Source of the DNA: a virus
Strand: one strand, 5' to 3'
Virus record (IMG/VR): IMGVR_UViG_3300044695_007705
Location: 1 to 64,000 of that record
DNA length: 64,000 nt
The notes under the pieces are model-generated. The model saw nothing but the letters and a program-made list of their open reading frames with translations. It was not told the origin of the DNA and made no database searches. The position numbers and the translations under genes are program-made. Below are positions 1 through 7,976 of the stretch, in pieces (within the stretch, counting starts at the first letter, position 1; each line of letters begins with the position of its first letter).

Positions 1-1034
1 TGTTCTTTGGTGTACTCCTCAATATGGTTGAAAATACATTTAAAGCAGGTGCCGCCACCGCCGATCAGCTTGAAGTCGGACATGATGTTCTCGACCGCGC
101 AGACATGGTGGAGGCGTGCGTCGAAGCAGAAGGCCTCGCCGCAGACTGAATCCACACTCTTGACCGCGCCGTGGATTTCGGACATAAAGTCGGTCAGAAG
201 CTGTTCATCAATCGAGCCTGAGACGTCGATGTAGATCAGGACGTGGACTTGGTTGCCGGAAAAGTCGTCCAGGTACAGACCGTTGTACACGTGACGTCGA
301 TCGTAGCCGGAGAAGTCCGTCCTCGACTCGGTAATGTACTTGTAGAGGATAGTGCGCCAGTCGATAGTAGGTTCGAGAAGTTCGGCAAACACGCGCTCCA
401 AAGTTGCACCCATCGAGCCCGCCTTCTTCATACGAGCGATGGTAGCCGCCTTGGCCATGGCGTCTTTCCAGTCGATCCCGCCGTTATCCTGGCCGGTGCC
501 TTGGCCGTCTCCATCACCTTCACCCTCACCCTCACCCTCACCTTCCGGATTACCATTAAACAGGCAAGCATTTACCTGAGTAATTCCGTATTTCTGTTGA
601 AGATGCTTGGGATTCTCTGCCTGCTTCTGCTTGATGATCGAGTAGATTTCTCGCACGCTCAAGTGCTTCAGATCGTTGTCTCTGATCGCACCGTCGGTAA
701 GCTTGATGTTGTTTTCGTCGCAGATCCCGTTGACGACAATATCGGCAGCAATGTTCGAGATCGCCGGGTCGTTCATCGAGATATCTTTCATCCGGGGCAC
801 ATGCAGCAACGCTGCGTGCAGTACCTCGTGGATCAGAATACCTTGAAAGGTTTCGTCGTCAAGCGTATCTGAAAAGTCTTTGTTGAAGAAGATCGACTGG
901 CCGTTTGTAGCGGCAGTAGGAATGTTTTCGGTTTCTTTGACTTGAGCGTGGAACAGCAAAGTACCGAAGAACGGAGAGTTCTTGAGCAGCTTTACTCGGG
1001 ACTTGATGACCCGTTCGGCGATTGGAGATGCCAT
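1..1034 (-). CDS. VWA-like / putative metallopeptidase (DUF2201-type), partial
   Basis: The frame starts at ATG 1034 and is still open at the left edge, with 344 codons visible. HEVLH at residues 69-73 looks like a zinc-peptidase HExxH helix. Residues 163-181 are an acidic Gly-Glu/Gly-Asp hinge. From about 188 the protein resembles a VWA domain, with a metal-binding D-x-S-G-S at 270-274 and GGGT near 326-329. This order matches the DUF2201/VWA-like predicted metallopeptidases, which are known to pair with MoxR ATPases. Such an ATPase is the next gene upstream in the same direction. I infer an ATPase/adaptor pair acting on an unknown client. The start is preceded by ten C residues and no visible Shine-Dalgarno. 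The C-terminus lies outside the window. Confidence 0.8.
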   Translation of the reverse strand, partial: MASPIAERVIKSRVKLLKNSPFFGTLLFHAQVKETENIPTAATNGQSIFFNKDFSDTLDDETFQGILIHEVLHAALLHVPRMKDISMNDPAISNIAADIVVNGICDENNIKLTDGAIRDNDLKHLSVREIYSIIKQKQAENPKHLQQKYGITQVNACLFNGNPEGEGEGEGEGDGDGQGTGQDNGGIDWKDAMAKAATIARMKKAGSMGATLERVFAELLEPTIDWRTILYKYITESRTDFSGYDRRHVYNGLYLDDFSGNQVHVLIYIDVSGSIDEQLLTDFMSEIHGAVKSVDSVCGEAFCFDARLHHVCAVENIMSDFKLIGGGGTCFKCIFNHIEEYTKE

Positions 1035-1036
1035 GT

Positions 1037-1046
1037 GGGGGGGGGG
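1037..1046. repeat. Homopolymer tract (G10 on plus strand)
   Basis: Ten consecutive G on the plus strand read as ten C in the mRNA sense, two bases upstream of the ATG of the VWA-like gene. This replaces the usual ribosome binding site. It could be a slippage site affecting expression, or a sequencing/assembly weak point. Confidence 0.7.
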
Positions 1047-1077
1047 CGAAGTGACAGGTGTGCGAACTTGAGTAAGA

Positions 1078-1096
1078 GGGCGGGATTTACCCGCCC
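1078..1096 (-). promoter_or_regulatory. GC-rich hairpin between MoxR and VWA genes
   Basis: A perfect 7-bp inverted repeat (1078-1084 with 1090-1096, loop of 5) lies in the 79-base gap between the MoxR stop and the VWA start. No U-tract follows on the minus strand. Attenuation or RNA stabilisation is therefore more likely than classical termination. Confidence 0.45.
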
Positions 1097-1113
1097 CCTC
1101 GCCAGTGAAATGC

Positions 1114-2121
1114 TCAGGAATTGAGCAGCTTGGCGTACCGAGCCATGAAGGACTGGAGATCTTTGTCCTTGTTCACCTTGACGGCGAAGTTCTCGAACAT
1201 GCCTTTGGCGGACAGGGCAGTGATCGCGTCGTAGAAGAACACGCCGAGGTAGTCTTCGGTAGTCGCCCCAACGAGCCATTTGGCTGCGTTGAAATAGTTG
1301 TCCACAGTCTCAGATCGGGCAACCAACGCGCCAGTAACCGCATAGACCATGCTGGGCTCGTTGGGCATCTTGACAGACATGTCGCCGTTCAAGACTTTCT
1401 CCACGGCAGGCAGTTTGCTGTAGATCTTGATGAACGATTTGAATTCGGCTGCAGCACCGTCACCCACGGCCGGATCAACGCTCAGGCCGATCTTGAGAAG
1501 GTCGGAAGCGTATCCCCAGCTTCGGGGGCTGGGCCAAGCGATGGCGTCTTTGCTGAACTTGTGGAGGGAGTCGGGGCGGAAGTTCAGGTAGGAAATGATT
1601 TCTTCCCGGATACCGTGCTTGATCGCGTAGGTCTTCCAGGAGTTCAGATCGTGCTCGATAGTGAAGTGCAGGAAGCGGTTGGCGAGAGGGGCGGGCATTT
1701 GGTTGACTGCAGCCCGGTCCTCGACACGGTTACCGGCAGAGACAACGAACCAGTCATCGGGAACGACATAGTCTCCCACACGGCGGTCCAGAACGAGCTG
1801 CATGGCGACGTTCTGAATGGCGGGGGGAGCGAGGTTGATCTCATCCAGGAAGAGGATACCCCTCCCGGACTGGGGGAGAAAGCTGGGGGGAGCGAAGTGG
1901 GCGACCCCTTCCTTGACGTAGGGAAGGCCGCGAATATCAGTGGGGGCGAGCTGGCTGAGGCGTACGTCGATCACCTCCATGCCGTTCTGTTCGGCCACTT
2001 GCTGAACGATTGAGCTTTTGCCGATTCCGGGTGCGCCCCACATCATCACAGCGTGGTGAATATTCCCCGAGATCAGGGATTGCAGGGTTTTGGCTGCTTC
2101 GGAGACGTTGAGTGTGAGCAT
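1114..2121 (-). CDS. MoxR-type AAA+ ATPase
   Basis: This 335-residue AAA+ protein has a Walker A GAPGIGKS at residues 29-36, a Walker B ILFLDE at 89-94 and a sensor-1-like SAGN near 145. The arrangement fits the MoxR/RavA family, ATPases that work with VWA-domain partners in assembling or activating protein complexes. It lies directly upstream of a VWA/metallopeptidase-like gene and downstream of hsp20, all in one direction. A shared role in protein remodelling during infection is likely (inference). The ATG at 2121 follows a long hairpin. Confidence 0.85.
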   Translation of the reverse strand: MLTLNVSEAAKTLQSLISGNIHHAVMMWGAPGIGKSSIVQQVAEQNGMEVIDVRLSQLAPTDIRGLPYVKEGVAHFAPPSFLPQSGRGILFLDEINLAPPAIQNVAMQLVLDRRVGDYVVPDDWFVVSAGNRVEDRAAVNQMPAPLANRFLHFTIEHDLNSWKTYAIKHGIREEIISYLNFRPDSLHKFSKDAIAWPSPRSWGYASDLLKIGLSVDPAVGDGAAAEFKSFIKIYSKLPAVEKVLNGDMSVKMPNEPSMVYAVTGALVARSETVDNYFNAAKWLVGATTEDYLGVFFYDAITALSAKGMFENFAVKVNKDKDLQSFMARYAKLLNS

Positions 2122-2122
2122 T

Positions 2123-2157
2123 GGGTGAGGGGTTTTCCTCTCGGGACCTCCTCACCC
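2123..2157 (-). promoter_or_regulatory. Hairpin enclosing the MoxR gene leader
   Basis: A perfect 8-bp inverted repeat pairs 2123-2130 (GGGTGAGG) with 2150-2157 (CCTCACCC). On the mRNA the 3' arm ends one base before the MoxR ATG. The upstream arm continues into an AGGAGG sequence, and the loop holds a second purine-rich AGAGGAAAA. The fold could hide or present the ribosome binding site, so translational control of the ATPase is a plausible inference. Confidence 0.5.
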
Positions 2158-2168
2158 TAACACACGCG

Positions 2169-2540
2169 TCAGGTAACTGCGATGGTCGTTGCGTCCTGTG
2201 TCTGGATCGTCACATACAGTAACCCGTCAGCCATGGTCGCGCTTTTGACGGTGGCGGAGGATGGCATGGGGAAACTGATGGAGAAGGAGGCGACACGGGC
2301 CCCTGCCGCCACGTACGAGGAGTAGTCCTTGGTGGTGTCGGACGATACATCCAAACGCCCAGGAGACGCGCTAACCCTGACATCTTCTTTCTTGAATCCC
2401 GGCAAAGCGATTTCGTACACAATCTGATCATCGCAAACTTTCGCATTATGGCGAGGGACTGTTGCGCCTCCTCGCACTACAGGAACAGAACTCATGCCGT
2501 CAAGGGCGCGGAGAAGGGAAACTGCGGTCTGGGGTAACAT
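2169..2540 (-). CDS. hsp20: Hsp20 / alpha-crystallin small heat-shock protein
   Basis: This is a 123-residue small heat-shock protein. The alpha-crystallin domain covers residues ~33-115, with LPGFKKEDV (46-54) and ADGLLYVTI (104-112), two hallmark strands of the family. The tail IAV resembles the short C-terminal I-x-I/V anchor. The N-terminal arm is short (~30 residues). Such ATP-independent holdases are common in cyanophages. Here it is the first gene of a set followed by the MoxR ATPase and its VWA partner. About 100 bases separate its ATG from the endolysin stop. This gap holds a TATGAT-like hexamer on the minus strand (2596-2606 area) but no convincing -35. Confidence 0.88.
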   Translation of the reverse strand: MLPQTAVSLLRALDGMSSVPVVRGGATVPRHNAKVCDDQIVYEIALPGFKKEDVRVSASPGRLDVSSDTTKDYSSYVAAGARVASFSISFPMPSSATVKSATMADGLLYVTIQTQDATTIAVT

Positions 2541-2643
2541 GTGATAAGGGGATTGAAATCAAGCGCCAGGAGAACCCGGCAACAAGATTTCACCGATCAT
2601 ATCACGAAACGTGGTTCGGTCGACCGCCCGTCACAAGTCGGGA

Positions 2644-3933
2644 TTACCGCACTAAGATCATGCCCCAGCCGCTGCCGCTGCCCTCTACCATCCACCGGGG
2701 CTCGAAATTCTTGAAACTGTAACGCAGGCGGAAACCGTTTTGTGAGCCGAGGAAGCCACCGTAGACAAGATCGGCATCCCCCCACGGGTCGTTGACAATA
2801 TACTGCGATTTGTCCACATCCACACCGATGATTACGCACCAATGACCGCCCCCGGACGGGGCGGTAACCGGCCCTTTGTGAAGGTAGCCTACTGGAACAG
2901 GAATATCTTTCTCGAGTTGTGCGATTACATCTTTACGTGTCAGATTCTGCCTGAAAGTGGCGTGAATACCGAGATCGCGCAAGGCGCGGACCTGGGCGGT
3001 GGAGTTGGTAGTATCGCCGTACTTGAATACGTATTTCGTCATGTAGAGGTCGTCTGCTCCTCTATTTCCGCCCAAGCACCCCGGCTTTAAGAACTCTGCC
3101 GACATCGCACAACTGGAGCTAAAGCACATTCTCGCTCCATGATTAGTGACCGAGTCGAGTTGTGTATAGTACGGAACGTTTAGCAGGATAAGCTTGTTGT
3201 CCGGTTGATGGACTTCTGGCTTACCCGGTACTACAATGTCCCAATGCGGCTTGTAAATATACCAGGTTCCGGCTCCATAATCAATAGTTACTTTGATATG
3301 GGCGCCTTCGTCCACCGAGTCAGTAATGGTATAAGACCGTCCTTTAGGGACTTGTACTACCTGTTGTGGGGTAAGTTCAAAAGACTGCAGCGGTTCTTTC
3401 TTGAGCAAAGTGTCAACCTTCGCGGTCATTAACCTTTTGTCTGATTTGAATTTCTCCAAGCCGGACGACCACAACGCGCCTTCGGCCACCCTCCTACGTC
3501 TTAAGCCTTCTTCAACATTTGACCCGGGGTTCCGATAAAGAAGTAACGCCTCGGGTACTCGCTCCCAATCCTTATCCCTTAAATAACGGCTTATGGTTGT
3601 AAAGTCCGGGGAGCTATAAAATCCGGCCCCTAGGTTGTATGAGAAGGACAGCAACGCCCCAATCTGCTCTTCAGACATCGAAGCAGCGTGAGGAAGTTTT
3701 AAAACTGCGGGCAAAAAAGCTGTTTGTAACTGATACTCGAGTAGCGAATCAGCTTCCTGCTGAGTAATTTTATCTCCTTTCTTAAAAGGTTTTCCCTGCC
3801 TATCTTTGGTACTGCCCCAACCAATTGTCCAAGGCTCACCGCCCGTCTTAGGGTCGGGATACGCAGTTAAATGGCAACCTTCAAATCTTTTAATCAGCGC
3901 GATTCCCGATTGGGGGATCTTTCTCGTCGTCAT
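2644..3933 (-). CDS. Two-domain endolysin: GH24 lysozyme + C39-like peptidase
   Basis: This 429-residue protein joins two enzymes. Residues ~8-165 form a GH24 (T4-type) lysozyme with E18, D27 and T36 in the usual FEG...Y.D...TIG arrangement, which cuts the glycan strands. Residues ~185-235 look like a small SH3-like linker. Residues ~250-420 resemble a C39-like cysteine peptidase, with C270 in a C-x-x-x-S-C-A-M stretch, H364 in GGGHW and N381-D382 in NDPWG. The second domain could cut peptide cross-links or act as an unusual wall-binding unit. No signal peptide is visible, so holin-dependent release is expected. Its start overlaps the upstream membrane-protein gene by 44 bases. Confidence 0.85.
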   Translation of the reverse strand: MTTRKIPQSGIALIKRFEGCHLTAYPDPKTGGEPWTIGWGSTKDRQGKPFKKGDKITQQEADSLLEYQLQTAFLPAVLKLPHAASMSEEQIGALLSFSYNLGAGFYSSPDFTTISRYLRDKDWERVPEALLLYRNPGSNVEEGLRRRRVAEGALWSSGLEKFKSDKRLMTAKVDTLLKKEPLQSFELTPQQVVQVPKGRSYTITDSVDEGAHIKVTIDYGAGTWYIYKPHWDIVVPGKPEVHQPDNKLILLNVPYYTQLDSVTNHGARMCFSSSCAMSAEFLKPGCLGGNRGADDLYMTKYVFKYGDTTNSTAQVRALRDLGIHATFRQNLTRKDVIAQLEKDIPVPVGYLHKGPVTAPSGGGHWCVIIGVDVDKSQYIVNDPWGDADLVYGGFLGSQNGFRLRYSFKNFEPRWMVEGSGSGWGMILVR

Positions 3934-4291
3934 CGTCGTCGCTATCGTCTAAGCCCGGGGGGTAACTATGAGCTTTAAACACAACTCCGACCACATCGTC
4001 ACCGTCTTCGATTTCACCGACTTCCGGATGATCTGGGCCCGTCTCCATCAGCTTTCTCAACTCGTCTGGGATCCCGTTACCACCAGACATTGTGGGTTGT
4101 TGAACTCGCGACACGATCCGATCAAAAAGGTTCTTTTTACCGGCAAAATCCAAGGAGTCCGACTCGATCTCCAGGGCCAAAGATTTCATCTTGACGCCAT
4201 GTTCCTGCATTTTCATCGACAAGGCGGCCAGGGCGGCCAAGAGGCCCAGGCCCCAGCTTGAAAAAATGAAAAAATAGAGGATTAGAGTCAT
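3890..4291 (-). CDS. Small single-span membrane protein, candidate holin/spanin
   Basis: This 133-residue protein has one N-terminal hydrophobic segment (about residues 3-25). A charged helical stretch follows, then a strongly acidic tail with consecutive Asp near 115-123. It overlaps the endolysin start by 44 bases in another frame, so the two genes are translationally linked. Small membrane proteins beside phage endolysins often control or complete lysis. No holin family is recognised by sequence, so the lysis role is inferred from position and topology only. Confidence 0.6.
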   Translation of the reverse strand: MTLILYFFIFSSWGLGLLAALAALSMKMQEHGVKMKSLALEIESDSLDFAGKKNLFDRIVSRVQQPTMSGGNGIPDELRKLMETGPDHPEVGEIEDGDDVVGVVFKAHSYPPGLDDSDDDDDEKDPPIGNRAD

Positions 4292-4320
4292 GGCAAAGGG
4301 GTTTCCAAGCGATTATTATA

Positions 4321-4620
4321 TCACGATCTGCGAGATCGTGTCCCCGAGCATTTCCATTTGGCTCGAGAAAGGCAGAGAGGGGTATTTTTATCTTTGCCGG
4401 AGCAGTCGTAGCCGTATTGCTTACGTTGTCCTTCTGAGCGGGTGCAGTACCTGTCGCCTTTTGACGTGCCTGGGGCGATGGAATAGCCTTTGGCTCCGTA
4501 ACGAACTTTGCGTTCGCGGCCAGTGTCCGAGTCAGTGACGGTTTTGACGTATTTTTTCTCCCCGTACTCCGGATCTATTCCCCAGCCATCGGGAACTTGA
4601 CAGTCAAATTCACTCGTCAT
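4321..4620 (-). CDS. Cys/basic-rich small protein with N-terminal PxGW tag
   Basis: This is a 99-residue protein of unknown function. It opens with a V-P-D-G-W segment at residues 9-13, which recurs in five other proteins of this window. The remainder (RKVRYG..., then RYC, YDC, LC, KWKC) is basic and Cys-containing. It recalls short DNA-binding-like modules seen in cyanophage head-associated proteins (a loose resemblance). It overlaps the 3' end of the preceding gene by 11 bases, so the two are probably co-translated. Confidence 0.65.
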   Translation of the reverse strand: MTSEFDCQVPDGWGIDPEYGEKKYVKTVTDSDTGRERKVRYGAKGYSIAPGTSKGDRYCTRSEGQRKQYGYDCSGKDKNTPLCLSRAKWKCSGTRSRRS

Positions 4621-5317
4621 TTAGAGTAGAAGAGTCTTGATTACCGCTTAGGTGTTGGGATTTTGTAATTTTAGGCCCGAGGACTCCTCCCGACTGAGTA
4701 ACATTCCAGCCGTCCGGGACTTTTACCTCTGCGTATCTGGAATCTCCGCATTCCGAGGAATCGGAGGACTTAACCTTTACACAATTAGGTACTTTTTTAC
4801 CGTTAAGTTCTTTTTGACCCACCATTTCATAACCCTTCCAACATGGGTTCGGGCCCTGCATTTCCTCGGCAAATACAACGTCTCTATCTTTGCCCGTATG
4901 TTGCATGTATTGGGCGACAGAATTTAGGTAATCCGAGGCAATCGCGAGTTTGTTTGATATCCACTCGGGAATATTAGATTCTTCGTTTATCAAAGAATCG
5001 ATTAGCAACGCGTTGCGAGCAGCGCTGCGCAAGTCACCTTGTGCCATCTGGCCCTCTGGATCATCCTCTTCCTCGCAATACTCTTCCTCCCCATTCATCT
5101 TTTCTTTAATAGCCTTATCTCGGGCCATTTCCCAGTCATCGCTGTCGATGTCGCCGTCGTCATCATGATCACGACCCTCGCTCGTGTCATATTTCGACAC
5201 GCCCGCATTACGCAAAGCGGCGGCTATTGCTTGTTTTTGGGGCATGCCCTCGTGCACGAGTTTCGAGATATTCTCGGAAATAACGTCTTCAGACGTACCG
5301 GACTTTAAAGGTGACAT
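4610..5317 (-). CDS. Modular acidic protein with C-terminal PxGW tag
   Basis: This 235-residue protein looks like a string of short modules. Residues ~5-38 form a helical S-x-x-VISENI...EGM-x-QKQA-x-A unit. Residues ~50-72 hold an Asp-rich D-D-D-G-D-I-D loop like an EF-hand/dockerin calcium site. Residues ~115-140 are a helix. Residues ~150-175 carry P-C-W-K-G-Y...V-P-N-C. P-D-G-W follows at 201-204. Such modules are familiar from cyanophage capsid-associated proteins. The ATG directly abuts the TAA of the upstream 670-residue gene. A virion or assembly role is inferred; the exact function is unknown. Confidence 0.65.
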   Translation of the reverse strand: MSPLKSGTSEDVISENISKLVHEGMPQKQAIAAALRNAGVSKYDTSEGRDHDDDGDIDSDDWEMARDKAIKEKMNGEEEYCEEEDDPEGQMAQGDLRSAARNALLIDSLINEESNIPEWISNKLAIASDYLNSVAQYMQHTGKDRDVVFAEEMQGPNPCWKGYEMVGQKELNGKKVPNCVKVKSSDSSECGDSRYAEVKVPDGWNVTQSGGVLGPKITKSQHLSGNQDSSTLNDE

Positions 5318-7330
5318 TTACTTAATAGGGTGAGCGGATCGCATGCGGACAACTTGCCTTACCGCTTCAGCAAATCTCCCGTACTCAGAATTATCCGAGG
5401 TTTTCTTTCCCAGTTTAGGGGCTTTACTCTTGGGCTTAACTCCTGTCTCTTTCCTAATCTGGGCGAGAGCTTGACTAGAAGACATGCCCTCGTTCATAAG
5501 CTCTTTCATCCTGTCTTTGTTATCACTGCTTTTCTTCTTTTTCTCCTGAGGCGTGAATTTGGCGAGAATGTCGGGAAGCTTGTTTCTTATGAAATCACCC
5601 ATCTCCTCCTCTTGGGCGAGAGGAGAATTCTCCATCCTCCGTTGGAGTTCGTTGGCTTTTTGAACATCTGCTAAAACCCTCTCACCTCTCTTCCTGATAG
5701 CAGACTCTGCAATTTTTTTCTGAGCGCCGAAGCCCTTGCCCGAGGTAGCGGGCTTAGATTTACGGCCAAGACGTTCTTCGGGCAAGGCTTCTCGGGTAGG
5801 TGCAGGCGCCTCTTGCTCTTGACTTGGGGGTTCTGGCTCCGGCTGTTGTTCACTCGGAGCAGGTGCTTGCTGACTTTCACCCGGCGCTTCCTCTTCCGGC
5901 AAAGCGATATTCAGCCCAAACTTCTTGTTAATAGCTTCTATAGCGGATTTTTTGTCGACATCGAACTCTTGAGAAAGCTCTTCAAGGGTGTCTTCTGCCA
6001 CGAATTGCAGATCGTCATCAGTAAGGTCAACAGACCTGGGCATAATTTCGCCCTTTTTGCGTGCGACTTGCTGAGCCCGAGCCAGGGCATCTTTTTTCTG
6101 CTGTATGAACTTAGCCCGGAACAGGTTAACAGCTTGTTCCGGCGAAGCTTTGATGCCAGTATCCGCTTCTTGCTCGGGTCCTTCCAAGTCGGCAGGGGTT
6201 TCTTCCGAAATTGCTCTATCCTCCTCGATTTCCCTTTCTCTGGCTTCTTTACGAGCGATTTCTTCCCGCTTCTGCTGTGCTTTTTCTTGTCTTAACTGTT
6301 GCTTTTCTTGTTCTTGCTGTTTACCTTTCTCAATGGCGGTATCCCGCGCTTGCGCCTTAGCCGAACCGGGCAGCGGAGCAGCTTCTCTCTTACCTTTACC
6401 GGCTAAGCGGTCAATATAATCTCTAAGCTCTTCTCTTTGCCTGCCACCACTCGACTTCACCAAGTCGAACATTTCCTGCAGCGATTTCGCCCATTCCGCA
6501 GGATCCATATCGTCCTTAGCGGCCATAAGAGCATCGATTTTTTCTTGCTGCTCGGAAGTAGGTTCGACCGGTTTCCCCAACTCTTTGATGCGTCTTTGAA
6601 CAGGGGAGCTGGGATCGATGCCCCCTTCTCGTTTGGGGACCGGCTTAGGCTCCGGCTTTTTCTTCGTCTCCGGTCGAGAAGGTTTCGTCCCCTTCTGCTT
6701 GTCTACTTCAACATCACTTTTAATATCGCCAGGCTTAATGGGTTCTTGGCCGTCTTCTCTTCTTTGTCTAGTGGTGATCTCGTCGACGCCCGTACCGGAT
6801 CTAGCCCAGGTCTCAGGCATTCCCATGGCGTCCTTGCCTCTTCCGCCAGGTTGTTTTCTCTGTTGCCGAACGGACATTGCCTTGGGACCGCGTTCTCTCG
6901 GACCGGCAGACTCGCGTTTCTGCGCTCTTTCCTCTTTGTCTCCCCCTTCCTCGTCAGGCGACAATCTTTCCCCGGGGTGGCTACCCACACCCGCCTTGGT
7001 CATCACGGCATCGGCAATAGCCATTGCCTCGTTCTCTTTGTACGTGCGGCCGGGATTCTGACCGTCCAAGTACGCCCCGACATAGCCATGGCCACGCTTC
7101 ATCAGGCTGTTGACAGCCGCCATGAACACGTCTTTCTCGCTTGCGCCTTGCGAGTCAAGCCGCTTCACATATTCATCAAGTTTTTCTCTTCCGGCTACAG
7201 AACGCTGATACCTACCCTTGCACTTAGGATCTACGCTGCCGTCCGACAGAATACAAGGATTTCGGGTTCGTCTCTGCCCCTTCGGCGTGACATTCTTAGG
7301 TGTGGGGCGCTTTTTCTCTTCTGCAGCCAT
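5318..7330 (-). CDS. Large charged, low-complexity protein (scaffold- or internal-protein-like)
   Basis: This is a 670-residue hydrophilic protein. A compact N-terminal part (~20-120) includes R-N-P-C-I-L...C-K-G-R-Y. A long disordered-looking segment rich in E, K, Q, P and R follows, with coiled-coil stretches near 330-400. The C-terminal 60 residues repeat the same kind of helical module seen at the start of the next gene (KELMNEGM-x3-QALAQ). A late promoter-like 9-mer lies 27 bases upstream of the ATG. No enzyme motif is visible. A scaffold, internal head protein or assembly hub is plausible. Confidence 0.6.
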   Translation of the reverse strand: MAAEEKKRPTPKNVTPKGQRRTRNPCILSDGSVDPKCKGRYQRSVAGREKLDEYVKRLDSQGASEKDVFMAAVNSLMKRGHGYVGAYLDGQNPGRTYKENEAMAIADAVMTKAGVGSHPGERLSPDEEGGDKEERAQKRESAGPRERGPKAMSVRQQRKQPGGRGKDAMGMPETWARSGTGVDEITTRQRREDGQEPIKPGDIKSDVEVDKQKGTKPSRPETKKKPEPKPVPKREGGIDPSSPVQRRIKELGKPVEPTSEQQEKIDALMAAKDDMDPAEWAKSLQEMFDLVKSSGGRQREELRDYIDRLAGKGKREAAPLPGSAKAQARDTAIEKGKQQEQEKQQLRQEKAQQKREEIARKEAREREIEEDRAISEETPADLEGPEQEADTGIKASPEQAVNLFRAKFIQQKKDALARAQQVARKKGEIMPRSVDLTDDDLQFVAEDTLEELSQEFDVDKKSAIEAINKKFGLNIALPEEEAPGESQQAPAPSEQQPEPEPPSQEQEAPAPTREALPEERLGRKSKPATSGKGFGAQKKIAESAIRKRGERVLADVQKANELQRRMENSPLAQEEEMGDFIRNKLPDILAKFTPQEKKKKSSDNKDRMKELMNEGMSSSQALAQIRKETGVKPKSKAPKLGKKTSDNSEYGRFAEAVRQVVRMRSAHPIK

Positions 7331-7357
7331 TTTAATGGTTTATCCTAAATATAAAAA

Positions 7358-7366
7358 GCTTTCAAC
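7358..7366 (-). promoter_or_regulatory. Late promoter-like motif GTTGAAAGC (copy H)
   Basis: An exact GTTGAAAGC on the minus strand ends 27 nt before the ATG of the 670-residue gene. It is followed by a TATATTTAGG stretch. The TGA stop of the upstream 60-residue gene lies inside the motif (GT-TGA-AAGC). Confidence 0.6.
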
Positions 7367-7544
7367 TGTCCTGAGTCTTCCACCCCTCCGGGACTTCGAT
7401 GTTCAATTTTTTCTCCTCTGACGAGAAGATAGGGTTATCGCCACCTGTCACAGTGGCTTCCTGCTCTTGCTCTTTACGTTTTTCAGGTTTGTCGCCAGAG
7501 ACCATACCCTCTCCCCCCGCTCTGGCCATGTCCATGTTCATCAT
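7362..7544 (-). CDS. Small protein with C-terminal PxGW tag
   Basis: This 60-residue hydrophilic protein ends with V-P-E-G-W-K-T-Q-D-S, so its P-x-G-W tag lies at residues 52-55. Its ATG overlaps the TGA of the preceding gene (ATGA), and its own stop is embedded in the late promoter-like motif of the next gene. This tight packing supports a real gene. The function is unknown. The shared tag links it to five other proteins here. Confidence 0.65.
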   Translation of the reverse strand: MMNMDMARAGGEGMVSGDKPEKRKEQEQEATVTGGDNPIFSSEEKKLNIEVPEGWKTQDS

Positions 7545-7969
7545 GAGCTGAAAATTTCCTCTAGTAATTCATTGCTGAACTCTTTACCGTTCTCGTTGCG
7601 GAGGAGTTCGTCCGTCCGTCTCTGCTCTTCATGGCACACCTTACTTATATCGGCCAGCATCCCTAAAACGGCAGATCTGTCCCACTCGGCGATTTCCGCC
7701 TGCTCGGACAGTTTCTGATACCGCTTAAGGATCTCTTCTAGGATCGTGAGGCTCATTTCCCTGACGGCAAGCCAGTTATTTTTTACTTCTTGATCCTCTA
7801 CTTCTTCCTGATAATGGTGGCTTTGGGATATGAGACGGATGAGACTTTTACCCACCTGCGCAATAGATTTAGGGCCGATTCGGTCCAAATCGATCTCGCT
7901 AAGCTGGTTAATAATCAGCTCTTGGGCGTCGCGTCCGAGACAAGAGAAATCGCGTAAAGAATTTCGCAT
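7541..7969 (-). CDS. Helical protein of unknown function
   Basis: This 142-residue, mostly alpha-helical, acidic protein has no recognised domain, signal peptide or membrane span. It sits between the gp25-like baseplate gene and a PxGW protein in one minus-strand run, with an ATGA overlap to the latter. The ATG lies only 7 bases after the GTTGAAAGC motif, the one exception to the usual 18-27 base spacing, so translation may use an unusual leader. A virion-assembly role is inferred from context. Confidence 0.6.
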   Translation of the reverse strand: MRNSLRDFSCLGRDAQELIINQLSEIDLDRIGPKSIAQVGKSLIRLISQSHHYQEEVEDQEVKNNWLAVREMSLTILEEILKRYQKLSEQAEIAEWDRSAVLGMLADISKVCHEEQRRTDELLRNENGKEFSNELLEEIFSS

Positions 7970-7976
7970 GTATCAA

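Noticed and set aside
481-545. Short tandem repeat (CACCTT/CACCCT units) that could suggest a CRISPR or iteron
   Set aside because: It is in frame and encodes the Gly-Glu hinge of the VWA-like protein, with no spacers.
243-872. 209-codon plus-strand ORF
   Set aside because: It is antisense to the VWA/metallopeptidase-like gene, whose motifs (HEVLH, DVSGS) are clear. The plus frame has low-complexity P-S-P-S and no recognised domain.
1105-2013. 302-codon plus-strand ORF
   Set aside because: It is antisense to the MoxR ATPase. Its openness follows from the GC-rich codon pattern of the minus gene.
2590-2640. Possible sigma-70 promoter for hsp20 (TATGAT on minus)
   Set aside because: No -35 hexamer at suitable spacing was found, so it is only mentioned in the hsp20 entry.
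6437-7348. 303-codon plus-strand ORF with F/L/R-rich product
   Set aside because: It mirrors the charged minus-strand protein. The composition is typical of an antisense frame.
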